Shown: in pieces, positions 12,372 through 25,460 of the stretch
Layout of the letters: each line of letters begins with the position of its first letter
Numbering within the stretch: position 1 is the first letter of the stretch
DNA from: Oxyruncus cristatus
Taxonomy: Eukaryota; Chordata; Aves; Passeriformes; Cotingidae
Direction of reading: 5' to 3'
Length of the DNA stretch: 64,000 nt
Assembly (NCBI GenBank): GCA_013399855.1
Contig: VXAY01002189.1
Coordinates: forward strand, 1 to 64,000
Translations under genes and position numbers: made by a program
Notes under the pieces: model-generated
What the model was told of the DNA's origin: nothing
The model's input: only the letters and a program-made list of their open reading frames with translations
Databases searched by the model: none

Positions 12372-13965
12372 GAGGAGTGGTCAACCAAAGTTCTGTGTCA
12401 GCAGAGCACAGTTTAGGAGTAATATGGTAACAATATTGCTCTCCATGAAGACTGAGTAACATTATGCTAATATTTCCCCTCAGGAAGGGACTAAATGTCC
12501 CATATGAAAAAGTGTTTACTGTGGTGAGCCCAGGGCCAAGGCAATGGAATTGCTTGTGCCAGTACCCTTCTGGCATAGAACTACTGACTCTAGCATTTCA
12601 GTTCCCATATATATATTACAATTCAGGAATATGGCACAGAGCCTTATCTATTCCATATTTTCAACACTTTAACATTTAAAATTAATGCATTTGAGTAGCA
12701 AACAAGGAGCAGGGGTTTGGAGGGATGGAGGTTGGGGGAAGACACAGATGACACACCACTCTTTGTTATGGTATATGAATAACAATGATTTCTAGTTACA
12801 GCTAGTTACCATATAGTGAAAGCTTCTCTGGAAATTGTCCCCTTTTCCCTAAGTGTGTTTTCTTCATGTAAATCCCCCTTAAATACACAACAGACACAAC
12901 TTCCAGCCACCTGTATCTTCAAACTTTTAAGTAAAAAGGACAGAACAGGGCACAACATCCACATAAAAAATACCCTCATAATAATTATTATCAGTAATCT
13001 CAACTCCACTCAGATTTTCACAACTTTTTATAAACAGAACTGAAGAATCAATGGGGAAAAAGCCATCTCTGTTTTCACACAATGTTTACTCCAGGGAGCA
13101 GCTTTTGGCTTGAATGAAGCTACTCTGGTTTATGAAACTGAAACACGAACACAAGATGAGGTACAACATCTACAGAAGCTCTAATCTAATCTTTCACCCT
13201 TGCAGGCACATATAGAAACTAACATCTTTAACAACCACAAGCTATCCTTGGAATCTATGGTACGGTCCCTCTGTGTGTGTGTAAGACAGCATCCTAGCGC
13301 TGGAACGCAAACAAAAACTAGTTACAAGTGTCAGAAAGAAATGCAAAAGACAAAGTGTAGATGAAAGATGAATTGTAGATGAAAGTTGCATATATCAGCC
13401 TGATGTGAAAGAAAAAATCCCTCTATATTTTCCCTATTTGTTAAAATATTTGAAAAGCTCTGTTAAAATAGGTGATCGTTGACTATAGATCTGGCCCTGA
13501 AATTTGAAGCTGAATCAGTAGCACTTCGTAACATACTGTTTCTAGGAATTAGATAAATAATAAAGTCATCATGCAAACCCATGTATTTACCAAGCAATCA
13601 TATGCAATTTAAAAAGCATAGTCAGCTAAGCATTGATGAGAAAGAAGATCAGTGCCCTATCCAGGAATCACTTTCAGAGGTCAATAAAAGGCAGTTAAGC
13701 TGCGATGAAATGTTAGAAACAGTACAGGTTTGTTACTTACGACAATTCGTTTTGCAGTAGCGGGTGTTACACACCAAGAGTAAGTTATGTCTAAATGTCA
13801 AACATGATAAGCAACATATTCTCATATCAGCACATTTCCTCTACAGCTCATACAAAACCTCAACAGGAATTACCTAGCGATCCGTGAAGAACCTCAGGCT
13901 CACCAGATTTTGCAATTTCAGGATGTAATACAGAAAAAGTTCACATAGCTGCATCACAAAAGTGG

Positions 13966-14008
13966 ATGTGTATACATATGTATATAAGCATACACATGCA
14001 TATATGCA
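13966..14008. repeat. TATG/CATA-rich simple sequence
   Basis: Short alternating purine-pyrimidine tract with ATGTGTATACATATG-like and CATATATGCAT segments. Low complexity. Confidence 0.7.
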
Positions 14009-16463
14009 TCAGGCACGATGTATTCTGCAAACACAAAACAAAAGTGCATGTGCTTCTCATTGTGGTTTGGACATTATCAAGAACTTCCACCTCTGGAGGC
14101 AGCTGATATATGACAGTGCTTCCTGAGATTAAGCGATTGTTTTGTTAGCTTTATACTTCAGTTGCTAGAGCAAGAAACCATATAATGACTGCAACTATCT
14201 TAGGTTCATAAAATACTGATCTTGAGATGTTCACAAGAAGGGCCAGGTTACACAGTAGCTCAGCAATTAATTCAATTTATATGAAAGAACATCTCTTTAG
14301 GAGTCTAGTTTAAAATAAACAACGCAGTCCTACTCCAGTAGTCAAGTGATTCTTACAAAACAAAATCAGTACTTAAGAAGGGACAAGATTGGCTTGTACA
14401 GTATCCCTGACGATTATTATCAGTGGCCTGTTATTAGAAAATAGCAACTGGGAATCTGTGTTCTAGCACAAGATGTGGACTACTCTGGTTTGTTATCACA
14501 CACCACTCGATGGTTCTATTACCATCCATGTGGGTTCTATCACCATATGTTCAAAAGGAACAGGACTGTCCACTGCTATCAAACTGGACTAATTCATTTA
14601 TTTTATGACAGATTTACAAAGCTCTGAGCACAACTGACCAAGAAACCAAGAAACTGCTTCTCCATCCCCATTTACCCTCAACAATGGAAAATATTCACTC
14701 ATTCCTTGAGATGATGCTCTCACTGCAACTTGTACTATATCTTGATTAATTGTGGGCTCTGCTGAGCAGCCCTTTCAGGAAACTGCAAATCCAGTCCTGG
14801 ATGAGCTACAACAGAGCTTTCCATGAGCCTCACAAACTCACCATTCAATACATTAACAACTGTCTGTAAGTAAAAGATAAATAAAAGTAAATATAAATGA
14901 GAAATCAGAATTCTGCTTCCTAGACTTCACCAACAAGACTAAATTCCAAACAGAATTACAAATATCCTAATATACATGAAATGGTAATAGGCAGTTTTTC
15001 ATTGTATCCTTTGCAGTGTAGCAAATTACTTTTAAATAATATTAAACTACGCCATAATTTATGAAACCACTTAAATTACAGTGTGAAACCTGGTATGGCT
15101 TTTTGATAAAAAAAGCAAACAATCTTCTCATATCTATTTTCCCAATGTTTCATCATTCTTCTCTCCCTGGAACGTCTTTGGTAGTTTAGAAGATCACCCG
15201 CTGGGACAGCACTGGGGTATGACCAAGTAATCAGTGGGCAGCACTTCAGTCACGGCTCTGTATGCAGAGCCCAAGGAGCTGGGAATATCAATGTTGGCAC
15301 ACACAGCTTTATACACACAGCTTTATATACACAGGGCTTTGACTGTCTCTAAAGAAGAAGACCACTTCTCTAGAACTAGAAATGCTCAGCACTGCTCTAA
15401 CCATAGCATTTGCTGATTTTTCTTTGGTTGTTTTTTGTAAAGCAGATATGAGCTCCATCTGTGCACCTCTGCTACTTAGGGTAAACAGAGGGCCAAAAAT
15501 AGTGTTGAAAGAAGTGTTTGTTCAATGAAAGATAAAATAAGTGAAAATAAATTCTTCATCTGCTATGAATGAAGAGGAAGGGAAAACCAGATAGTATCAG
15601 AGCATGTAATTAAGCTTCACATGAAAGGATATTGTGTTTCATTATCATGACTGTTTTGTTAAGACACATTTCAGGGGTACAAAATCTCAGTGGGCATACT
15701 GTGAAACATGAGGCCTCTCTGGAAACAAACTCCCCCTGTGTGATCAAAGGAAGGTAAGTAGTGAGGTGTAAGCATAGTCAAATTTATCAAACAGTTTTGC
15801 TTCCTACATTAAACCACAGTCTTTAAACAACCTTTTTTCTATGGCTTTGCAAAAGTCGGTGATCAGTGACAACCTTTACTAACGTTTTTTATAAAACATT
15901 ACTATGTTAATTAGATAAATTCAAAAAGTTTTGAACTTTCTGATTAAAATTTTATTTTATTGCTCCTTCCTTCAGAACACACTGATTTTCTGCACTATTA
16001 CAGCACTAACCTATGTTATGTGCTGTTACATCCTGTGCTGGTGAAAAGCAAATTGGACAATGCTGTCATAACACGTTTTTATCTATGATTTCTGAATTCC
16101 TTCATATCAGGTTTTGTAATAATTTCACAAGTCAGTATGAAACTGTGGAGATTCATTTTTTAAATTCAGGTGCCTAATATCTGACGACATGCCCAGTGAA
16201 CCAGAGAGAGTCCTTCCACTGATTTTAATAGGTCCATGAGCATATTCATCCTTGTATCCATACACAGCACTTGCAAAACAACCAGTTTTGCAGTTGCATA
16301 GTTAGTTCCTATATGAGATTATTCATTCTTCACTGACACAAATAATATAAACTTCAGACTTGTAAGCTCAAAGTCTGAGGGAACCACAGGGAGATGATGC
16401 ACAGTCTCCCTTGTCTTTTCAGAGAGACTTGGGCTAGCTACTTCAATACTACATCCCAGAACA

Positions 16464-17455
16464 TCTGGTCACTAGTGGTGTCCCCCAGGGATCAGTGTTG
16501 GGCCCAGTTCTGTTTAATATCTTTATTGATGATTTAGATGAAGGGATAGAGTTTACCATTAGTAAATTTGCAGATGACACCACGTTAGGGGGCAGTGTCG
16601 ATCAGCTGGAAGGCAGGAGGGCTCTGCAGAGGGACCTGGACAGACTGGAGAGCTGGGCTGATCCCAACGGGATGAGGTTCAACAAGGCCAAGTGCCGGGT
16701 CCTGCCCTTTGGCCACAACAACCCCCTGCAGCGCTACAGGCTGGGCACAGAGTGGCTGGAGAGCAGCCAGGCAGGAAGGGACCTGGGAGTTTGGATTGAC
16801 AGGAAGCTGAACATGAGCCAGAGTGTGCCCAGGTGGCCAAGAAGGCCAATGGCATCCTGGCCTGGATCAGGAACAGTGTGGCCAGCAGGAGCAGGGAAGT
16901 GATTCTGCCCCTGTACTCAGCACTGGTGAGGCCACACCTGGAGTGCTGTGTCCAGTTCTGGGCCCCTCAGTTCAGGAGGGATATTGAGGTGCTGGAGCAG
17001 GTCCAGAGAAGAGCAACGAGGCTGGTGAAGGCACTTGAGCACAAGTCCTATGAGGAGAGGCTGAGGGAGCTGGGGTTGTTTAGCCTGGAGAAGAGAAAGC
17101 TCAGGGGAGACCTCATCGCTCTCTACAACTCCCTGAGAGGAGGTTGTAGCCAGGTGGGGGTTGGTCTCTTCTCCCAGGCAACCAGCAGTAAGACAAGAGG
17201 ACATGGCCTTAAGCTGTGCCAGGGGAGGTTTAGGCTAGATATTAGAAAGAAATTCTTTACAGAGAGAGTAATCAGCCATTGGAATGGACTGCCCAGGGAA
17301 GTGGTGGATTCTCCATCCCTGGAGGTTTTCAAGACGAGGCTGGACGTGGCACTTAGTTCCATAGTCCAGTAACCGCGGCGGTGTTGGATCAAGGGTTGGA
17401 CTTGATGATCTCAGAGGTCCTTTCCAACCCGTCTGATTCTATGATTCTATGATCA
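16464..17455 (+). mobile_element. CR1 LINE, 5'-truncated, reverse transcriptase C-terminal half plus 3' UTR
   Basis: This is a plus-strand CR1 copy, antisense to ITGA9. Its left boundary is near 16464 and its right end is ATTCTATGATTCTATGA around 17437-17455, the short tandem repeat typical of CR1. It was probably inserted by target-primed reverse transcription, which usually leaves 5'-truncated copies. No obvious target-site duplication is visible, as is common for CR1. It is the least decayed CR1 in the window, with long frames broken by only one frameshift. Confidence 0.97.
16495..17372 (+). pseudogene. CR1 ORF2 remnant (reverse transcriptase catalytic region and thumb, one frameshift)
   Basis: The first frame (16495-16902) opens with [16 protein letters not shown] and contains the catalytic FADD box at 16567-16578, then GMRFNKAKC and [13 protein letters not shown]. 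After about 16820 the homology moves to a second frame (16833-17372) with [37 protein letters not shown] and [10 protein letters not shown], all typical of the CR1 ORF2 C-terminus. Compared with the equivalent region of the 28.6-kb copy, one base (C) is missing at about 16820/16821, and this alone causes the frame change. The endonuclease domain and the N-terminal half of the reverse transcriptase are absent through 5' truncation. It is not functional. Confidence 0.95.
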
Positions 17456-19830
17456 CATTTACCTGCTTATTAATTACAGAGCCATACAGAAGACAAAAGA
17501 GATCACAGAAACAAAAGAAATGTTGGCAGAAAAAGATGTTAATCCTTTAGTAAGTCACAGAAGAAAATTATATGGAAAAAAGGAGAAAACAACCTTCTGT
17601 AGAGCTGACCAGATGATACTGCAAAATACTTTTTTCCCATAAATTACTATTTCATTAAAATGGAAATATTTCAAGCTGAATGAAATTTTTGACAGACTGG
17701 AGTTTTGTCCACTCTTTGGCTAACGGAAGCAGAAACAGCCCAAGCCACAAACTTGACATTTCAACTCGAAAAGGACATTTCTCAAAAATCCCATTTCACA
17801 AGAGAACTTTTTAAAGTCTTGACTCCAACTCAATAAAACCCACAGTTTGGAAAAACTTGAAAATTTCTGCAAAATACACCTGCCACTCCTTTGCCTTTCT
17901 ATGACTTTTGTTTCCAATCTCACATTTCCAAAATAAACCATTTCCAGCAGTATATACTGGAACCCCAGCCAGTCTATAGGGGAAGAACATAAATTTGAGC
18001 CTCATGAATGGTGGTCATTAAGGATGCTCTAAACCAACATAAAAGCAAGCTGTTTATTCCTAACAGTTAAAGATCAGTCAGAAGCACTCCGATGTATGAG
18101 CAATTCTTTTCTAATGGTGGATAAAAGGTAACTTCATGCCATATAAACATGTGGCAGAGAGACTTCCTCTTGGAACCTTCTCAGGAATAGCATTATTTAT
18201 TACAGCTTTTTCTATCCAAGGGGGCTCATAGTCCTGTGCTTACAACCTGATTTACATACCATGCATACAGCTTGTGCTGGAACACAGCAGCTACATGACG
18301 TGTCACAACATCATCTTTTTTCTTGTACTGTTTGTTTTCGATAAAGCTGCTCTGTTCATTGCAACACAGGGCTGTCAGTGTATTTACACAGCCATGCAGT
18401 GTTTCCTTCCTAGATGCATCTCACATGGAAGCAACCACCCATTCTGCTCTGGCCTTTTTAGCTAGCTGGTTTACTATGGCTAGAAGAAAGTCTGTTTTTT
18501 CAAACACCCTCACTGCTACTCAAATGTCTTCTCCACACTTTTCAGTTACAGCCTGTTACAGCCTAAACAGGGCTCCACAACTACCAGTGCCTTTGCAGAG
18601 AGCCAGTCAGATGGATAAGCAATCAGGTCAGGAGCTAAAACTGCATTGGTACATCAGACAAGATCTCCCTCAGCACTTTCAGGTTCTTCTTAAAAGATCA
18701 GAGTGCTTTTCTCCCTTATAAAGTACTAAAGGAATGAATATGAAATTTTGAAGGCTAGGAAGGTATGAACTACAGAACACCTACTTTAAAATTTCCCCCA
18801 GCAAATCTTGAGGAAACAAATGCAGTTCAGCTTCTAAGAATCTTCAGAGAGGCTCAATAAAAATGTACCAGTTGCTACAGAAATCTGATAGAAAAGATAT
18901 TTAACACGCCAAGTAAACAGAGTGAGGCATTGAAGTCAAACTTGATATGTAATAAATATATTTTTAATATTAAACAGTGTTTTAAAATAATAACCAACAT
19001 AACATTTTGTTTTTCTGTACTGGATTGCTGGAAAGGAAAGTCGGTTTCTTGCTGCTGTCCTAAGCTATGGTCATAAAAAAAAAGCTTATTGCAAAATAAT
19101 CTATTCCTATTTCTCTTATGGTTTCATGTTTTGTGATTACAAAAACCTGTACGCAATACATAAATATATTCTTTACACTGAGACACTCCTAAGTCTCTTC
19201 CTTTAGGAATCATCACCACCACCCACAGGGTATTAATGCATGAATAAGGCCAGATTCTGCCATCTCCAATGACAGCTGCAAGATTTAATACTGGAGAATT
19301 GTTGAAGGGGAGGCAATGAGTCATGTCTCTTGCTCTGTGCTGTGAAACTTCACATATTTATTCTTCAAGAAAAATGGATTTGAAAACAGTCATGACTGGA
19401 AAGATGAAATACTTCTGCTCTTTCAGTCTCTCCTAACAGTGCCTTCATCAGCTCCCCAGCACACTCCATGGATCCTTTTTCCTTATTCTTAAATTGCCAT
19501 CTGTAGTTTTAGACTAATAACACTCAAAGTCCTGTGAGAAAGTCCAGGCCAACCACTAGAGAGACCATGTGTAGCACACACCACTGGAGGGGTTTCTACA
19601 TGACATCTCGTAATGTCTGTCATAAGTCAAATCCCAAGTTTGCTTTGCCAGGTAGCAGAGGTGGCATCAGCGAGAGGCACAGAGTCCCACAGGCAAGTTT
19701 CCAGCCACAGCACTGGAAGACAGCCTTAACCATCTCTAGACAGATGCTTCTGTTTTGGAGAAGAGCTGGTTTTGTTCAAGCAATTCTGCTGTGGTCACAG
19801 AGAGGATTTACCTCAAGACAAGTCAGAAAA
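17456..19830. other. Intronic stretch without recognised gene
   Basis: Unique AT-rich sequence. Reading frames such as the one at 18323-18721 (132 codons) show no family features or splice signals that I can support. No repeats are recognised. Confidence 0.65.
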
Positions 19831-20150
19831 CTACAGAGGAGTTGGCTGGAAGGGATTTCTAGAGATCATAAAATCCATCCTCATCCTCCTTGACATGGCA
19901 CTGTTGCCAGCAACAGATGAGGTCAGCAAGAGTCTTACTCAGACAAGTCCTGAAACCCAGGATGGCAGAGCACAGCATCTCTGCATATGACATTCCTCTG
20001 CAGCATGAGCTGCCTATGCAAGAGGGTTTTTCCAAATCTCTGCTCTGAACCTGCCAAGCCACAGTCTGTGACTCTTGCCTCTCTTGCACCTGTCACAAGC
20101 AAGAACAGTTTGGCTCCTTTGTCCAGTAATCCCTTCAGGAAGCTGGGATG
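19831..20150 (-). mobile_element. Decayed CR1 LINE 3' fragment
   Basis: The plus strand shows a degraded CR1 end (ACAGAGGAGTTGGCTGGAAG, then AGAGATCATAAAATCCATCC). Farther on come CTCTTGCACCTGTCACAAGC and AGTTTGGCTCC, which resemble the segment of CR1 that reads as a 'Cys-Thr-Arg' region on the opposite strand. The order and spacing fit one minus-strand CR1 with its 3' end near 19831. Divergence is high and the boundaries are approximate. Confidence 0.55.
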
Positions 20151-23100
20151 GGTTTACATGCAAACAGATAATAATGAAGGTGCACAAGCTTTAAAGAGAT
20201 TTATCTGTTAACTGAAATAAAACCTTCATCTTTCCAGAATAAATGCATACTAAGTCTTCTTCACTCCAGTAAAGCATGTACCGAAGCCGAAGTCTCCAAG
20301 GACACTACACTTCACTACAACAGAAGCATTCCAAAGAAGAATACATCCCATCTCCAGCTTCCTAAATCTTTGCCAAAGCTTCTACATAGAGTTATAAGGC
20401 TTTAATATTTTTTTATCATTCACCTGCTTCCAAGCAGTTCTGCCCTACCCTCCTATACAAATTCCCAATGGAGGATCTCAGTTTGCCCAGCAGTGCTGTT
20501 TTGACACGTAGCAACTCCTCAAAACCATGAAATAATGACGCAAACCCAATCGTATCTGGTCAGAACAGCAGTGAAGTTTCTAACTCACACATGCAGATTT
20601 GCCTGGGTTTAACACTTTGGATAAATGACCATCTATGAGGTCATCACTTTGAGTGTTAATAACCTGGGCTATTTATTTGTTATTTATCAAAGTGAAGTGC
20701 TCCCAATTTAAGGGCACACGAATAAGTTTTCAGAAGAGAAGCAAGATCCCAAGAAAAGTAAAATCAGAGCAGATCTGGTTAACTCTAGTCAGCATGGGCT
20801 CGTTTTCCCACTAATCATTTAGTATGTGGGTGTCATATCTTCAAAGCTGGATGTGATCCTTTAACTGGGTAATTCTAATGATTCAAATGCATCCCAGGTG
20901 AATGCTGTATCAGAGCAGCTTGTGGAGATCCTAAGCTCATAAGAATGACCTCAGCAAACAATTCTCTTGATGATAATGTAATCCGAGTTGACTTTCTATA
21001 CACATACATGCTCTAACCAGCACACATTTGAAAGCATATACAGTGATGAGCAAAACTGTATCTTGCCATATAGAGCTCCTTGAAGGGTTTTTGGCTCTAA
21101 CACGCTACAAATCTAAGGGAAGTGTATAAGCACAGTCAGTTCATCTAGCAGAGAGCCCCGTATCCAACTATGTCTAAAAGTAAGAGAATATGGAAGAGCA
21201 AGGCAAGCACAGAACGGCATTTTGCTGATATATTTCTGCAGCTTCCTGCATTCATATACCCTCTCAGAACTTTCAGTATCCCAAACAGTAAAATCCACAT
21301 ATTAATCACACACTTCATGAAAACATACCTCCTCCTTTGTTATTTTCATCGCTATGAATAGTTTAGTATGATTAGCAAACTTTATCATTACTTTCTAGCA
21401 GATTATTTCCCATATTATTTGTGAATGTGCTGAATATCACTAGCACTTGCATAGTTCTCTCCACCATCAAATCCAACTATTTATACTTTTCTCTGTTGAT
21501 TACCTTTTAATTAGGTAGTAATACTCAGGGCACCATTCCTCTCAGATCTGGGTAACTTTCTTTCTTTGTGAACACCTGGTGAGAAATCTTAAGTCTTTTG
21601 CAAACCCAGACGGATGATCTTAATCAAACCATCCTACCCACAGGTCCAGTGACACCTTCAAAGAGCTGCAGCAGACCTGAGAGACAGTACTTACTGCTGC
21701 CTTCCTGTAAACATCTGGTTTATTTCAATCCAGGGTATCTGTGCATCATTAATTGCATTCTTTCCAATAGTAAGTCCACCAAACTTAATCAGACGTGATT
21801 ATTTAGACAAAGGCATTAACATAACCTTGCTAACAATGAAGGTAAATCTTTAGTGCAGACAGTAATAAATGGGTCACCTTTCTTGTTCTTTCTAAAAACA
21901 AATAATAATTTTGCTTTTTTCATAGACTTAGAATAAGCAGGAATAATGTGGAAAAATGGTGAGAGGACTATTTAGCATGAAACACACAGGGCTGTTTAAA
22001 ATCAGAATCCATAGCACATTTCTTGGTAATTTTACTGGCAATAAGAACATAGCAAATAATTTGTTTTCATAAGAGACATTCATTGTGTCATGTTTCTTAA
22101 TAACTGAAGCTTACAGAGCCCTTTAGCTAAAGAAAGCCCATACGGTGCAAAGAGATTTCGCAACATCCTCTTTATTTCAAACAGGACTTCAGAGTGTCAC
22201 TGGGTAAAGAAAATTTGAGAGCATTTGTTCAGCATTTTGCTACACAAATGTAGAAACTGTATTTGAATATCCTAAGCTATTCTGACAGGCGTGGCATTTA
22301 AATCGCCAAGATAACATAAATAACAGCTGTAAATATAAACAGCCAAATGCTCCAATCACAACTACAGTTCTTACTGCTGTGATTACTATACACTGACAAG
22401 TTTTAAGACCTTGCTATTTGTTCCTCAACTACAGGACAAAATCCTTCACTGGCTTCTCTAATCCACACAGACATGTATCTAGCTCAAACATTCGTGTGGA
22501 CTTCAGTCGTGCCTGGAAAAGCCTGTAACTTCTCAGACTTGACTACGGTTCATTTTTGTCTCAAAGTACAGCTACAGCATCTGTAGACTTATATAAAACA
22601 TATGTGTATCTCCTGACTATTACTTATTCTGTGTGTTCGGGGTTTGTTTTTTTTTTTTTCTTTCCTAAAGCAGAGGAGTGTCTTCCCCTCTCTCTCCTGA
22701 CCTGAAAGCAAAGCATTTCACAGAGAGCTTCTCCATCAAATAGCAAAATCTCTGGCACACAATTAAATAACTCACATCAGCATTTTCATCTGAAAAAAAC
22801 CCAAAAGGAAACAGAAGTGATGTGTTCACTGTAGCCTGATTTATCCCAAAATTGAATATGCATCCTGGCAAAACAATAGGTATTTTCCTAAGATCACCCT
22901 CCACAAGGGACAGAACATAAACTTCACCTCTGGTCTATTTGATAAGGTTTATTAGAAAGTGAAATCAGACACTCGTCCCTAAGTTGCAGACAGGAAGATA
23001 TTGTTTAGAAACAGAAAATGATACATTGAAGAAGATAATTTGCCATGTTCAGAGGGTTTTTTTCAACCTTCCATGTGACCTTTTTTTTGAACAAACTGCT

Positions 23101-23488
23101 TTTCTGCAGGCAATTTTACTCTTACCATGTCATGAAGAGTATTTTATTCTCTTTGAAGAATTACATTGTCCACACTGGTATTTGATTTGAGCATGCAATT
23201 TTACTTTCTCTGTCTCTCTTTGCTATGCTATTTTTTTTTCTCTAGTTTTGTCAATTTTGATTGGAAAGATTAAGGTGTCCTATGCTGTATGTGCCCAGAG
23301 CCCACCACCACAGGATTTCAGATTCTTTGTACACCTCAAGACCGTTCTGCACTAAAAGTGGTATCACTGTCACCATCCTTCTAACCTGGATCTTAAATAT
23401 CTGTTGTCTTTTGATTTTTCAATGCCATTTTACATAAGATGAATGGTATACTAGTGTGCAAGAAAGGAAAAAAAGTTCACCTACTTAC
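20151..23488. other. Intronic stretch without recognised gene
   Basis: Unique AT-rich sequence up to the ITGA9 77-bp exon. A short T-run occurs at 22646-22659. Nothing else is recognised. Confidence 0.65.
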
Positions 23489-23565
23489 CTAGATAGCAGT
23501 AATTTACCCTGAAGTTTCAAATCAGCAGCACAGTCATCAGATTGACAGTTCCTCTCAAAAACAGT
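23489..23565 (-). CDS. ITGA9: Integrin alpha-9 internal exon (genu, start of calf-1)
   Basis: This 77-bp exon has the acceptor TTTTTCACAG ending at 23566 and the donor GTAAGT starting at 23488. It encodes TVFERNCQSDDCAADLKLQG followed by KLLLS and two bases (AG) of a split codon. It therefore enters in phase 0 and leaves in phase 2, which suits its neighbours. The block NC-x3-DC-AADL is the conserved cysteine pair at the genu of alpha integrins, where the upper and lower legs meet, followed by the first strand of calf-1. Because 77 is not a multiple of three, skipping this exon would shift the frame. It is too short to stand out as an open reading frame and was found by its protein match and splice sites. 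Confidence 0.93.
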
Positions 23566-24073
23566 CTGTGAAAAACAGAAAAGAACTGTTTAAGCATGAA
23601 AGGAGGAAGATCAAAATTCAAAGATGCTTGGATGAAATAAAAAAACACCAAAATCTGTGATACAGGAATATATGGTATAAGTGTTAAGGAAATGCAAGGT
23701 GAGATAAATCTTACCCTTATCAGAACTGGGTTTATTCTCTTCTAACTGCACAATAAGTTTCATCAAACTACACTCTCTCAGAGGTTTTCCCCAATCCATT
23801 CTCAGTTCTCATCTGACAAAAATTACTGTTCATACAATATGTCTCACATTCTTATTTCTCTTCCCAGGGTATGTGCATGAAAATCAATCTAGTTTTAGTC
23901 CTAAGAATTGCAAGTAAGGAAGTCATGCAGCAAACATTTTCACTAGATTTTATGTACAGTATGAAACATTTCTGACATCCTGCAAGCAACAGAAAATTAC
24001 AAAGCCTTTTACATACCAGTGATACCCTCAAATAATGGAACCATTGTCAATCTTGCAAACTCCGGTAATGCTT

Positions 24074-24165
24074 AGAATCACAGAATCACAGAATATGCTG
24101 AGTTGGAAGGGACCCACAAGGATCATTGAGTCCTCTTAACCCTGCACAGGATCATCTAGGAACTA
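24074..24165 (-). mobile_element. CR1 LINE 3'-end fragment
   Basis: GAATCACAGAATCACAGAAT followed by TGAGTTGGAAGGGACCCAC, AAGGATCATTGAGTCC and CCTGCACAGGA is a standard reverse-complemented CR1 terminus. The fragment is short, with its 3' end at 24074, on the minus strand. Confidence 0.9.
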
Positions 24166-25299
24166 TGAAGGCACTACAGATGGGCATGCTATTTAAGTGG
24201 CAAAAAGCAGGGGAGTACATGAGAAGTCTATGAACTGATGCATATCTCTGCAGTAGTGTGCCATGGCTAAACGAGGCAGCCACCAGTAAGTGAAAGAAGA
24301 GAACATGAACATGTTCCTGGCATCAAAGAAACCCAGATGCTGGTTACCTTCCCCTGCTGTTTAGACCAGAGACTGATACCTTTCTGAACATAAGGCTAGA
24401 CTTTTCAGGCTGAAGGACTCAGATTTCAGAATTGTAATGCTCTTCAGTTTACCATACATTGAAACACCCAAAATGAGCGTTGTCAACACTGTTCAGCTAG
24501 GAAACATGACAATCCACCAATCTTTTCCTTCAATATGAATGTTCCTTTCTTCAGTCTTGGCTTCATTACTTTTATTACAAAAGTAAATACATTTTAATCA
24601 TAAATGCAAAGACAGAGAAAATCTGTCCAGGTCACACATAACAGTCAGATAGGGTTGGAGAGACTAAAAAGGAAAAAAAAAATTACGGAATTTTGTACAT
24701 TTTTTAAGAGTTCAGCCCAACCGTATCAGGACTGGAGAAAGACTTGAACCTTAGGCCCAGAGGGCATAGAGACTTCTGGTCCTTTTCAGGAAGATTCTCG
24801 ACTAAGGAGGCAGGTTGTTCTCCTTTTAATACATTGTCAGAGCTCTCCCAAAAGGAGCGCACCTCTATATAAAGTTAACTGGTGTTGGACTAAGCCAATA
24901 TCAAACTATGCACTGAGTTGCAAAAGAAGAAAGATGGAAAGTGGCCAGTTTGTCTGGGTTATTTTTACTTTGCTCTTTCACATTCCTTCCCCACCTTTTG
25001 CTTTCTCAGAATCTCAGAAGTGAAATTTGTTGTGGCTTCAAAAACAAGGACTGAACTTACCCCTCCTCCTTAATAACAGCTACCACAACTAAAGGACAAC
25101 AATAGCCCTGAGACAAGAACAGACGCTAGGCATCCCTCTCAAAACATGGCACATTTCAGAGGTATAGTTTCAGAAGTCCTCAGAATTAATCCCCAACTAC
25201 TATAGTAGCTATACATAGGAAAGACTGTTTAACCTTGAGAGGAGAAAGAATAATAAACCGTAAAAAAATTCTTGCTGGTCAGTTTCCCTGTTTGCATAG

Positions 25300-25440
25300 C
25301 AGGATTTCATCAGATGTGCTGGCTAAAATGAGAATGCATGATTTCCACAATAACCATAACTGAATGGCAGAGTGAACACATGACAAAAGCAGGAATACTG
25401 TGGGAGTGATAAGGGTTCAGCAGAATCCTACCGGGAAACC
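25300..25440 (+). repeat. 141-bp perfect direct repeat, copy 1
   Basis: By eye, all 141 bases are identical to 26739-26879, in the same orientation. The copy begins CAGGATTTCATCAGATG and ends CCTACCGGGAAACC. The flanks differ abruptly at both ends (left GTTTGCATAG; right GGTAAAAAAAG). The sequence is not recognised as a transposable element, and only these two copies occur in the window. Confidence 0.97.
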
Positions 25441-25460
25441 GGTAAAAAAAGAAAGAAGGA

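Larger units (their letters stand above)
7625..23488 (-). other. ITGA9: ITGA9 intron, 15,864 bp
   Basis: This intron is bounded by the GTAAGT donor at 23488 and the CTACAG acceptor at 7625. It contains the CR1 copy at 16464-17455, a decayed CR1 at 19831-20150, a TA/TACAG-rich tract at 11908-11982, the 28-bp tandem duplication at 12318-12371 and an unexplained GC-richer reading frame at 10234-10383. Otherwise it is AT-rich unique sequence in which I recognise nothing. Confidence 0.85.

Noticed and set aside
16917..17392. Two minus-strand frames (95 and 89 codons) over the 16-kb CR1
   Set aside because: Antisense shadows of the CR1 reverse-transcriptase region.
24726..24790. Minus-strand GGTTCAAGTC resembling a tRNA B box
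   Set aside because: The flanking sequence does not form an acceptor stem or A box.
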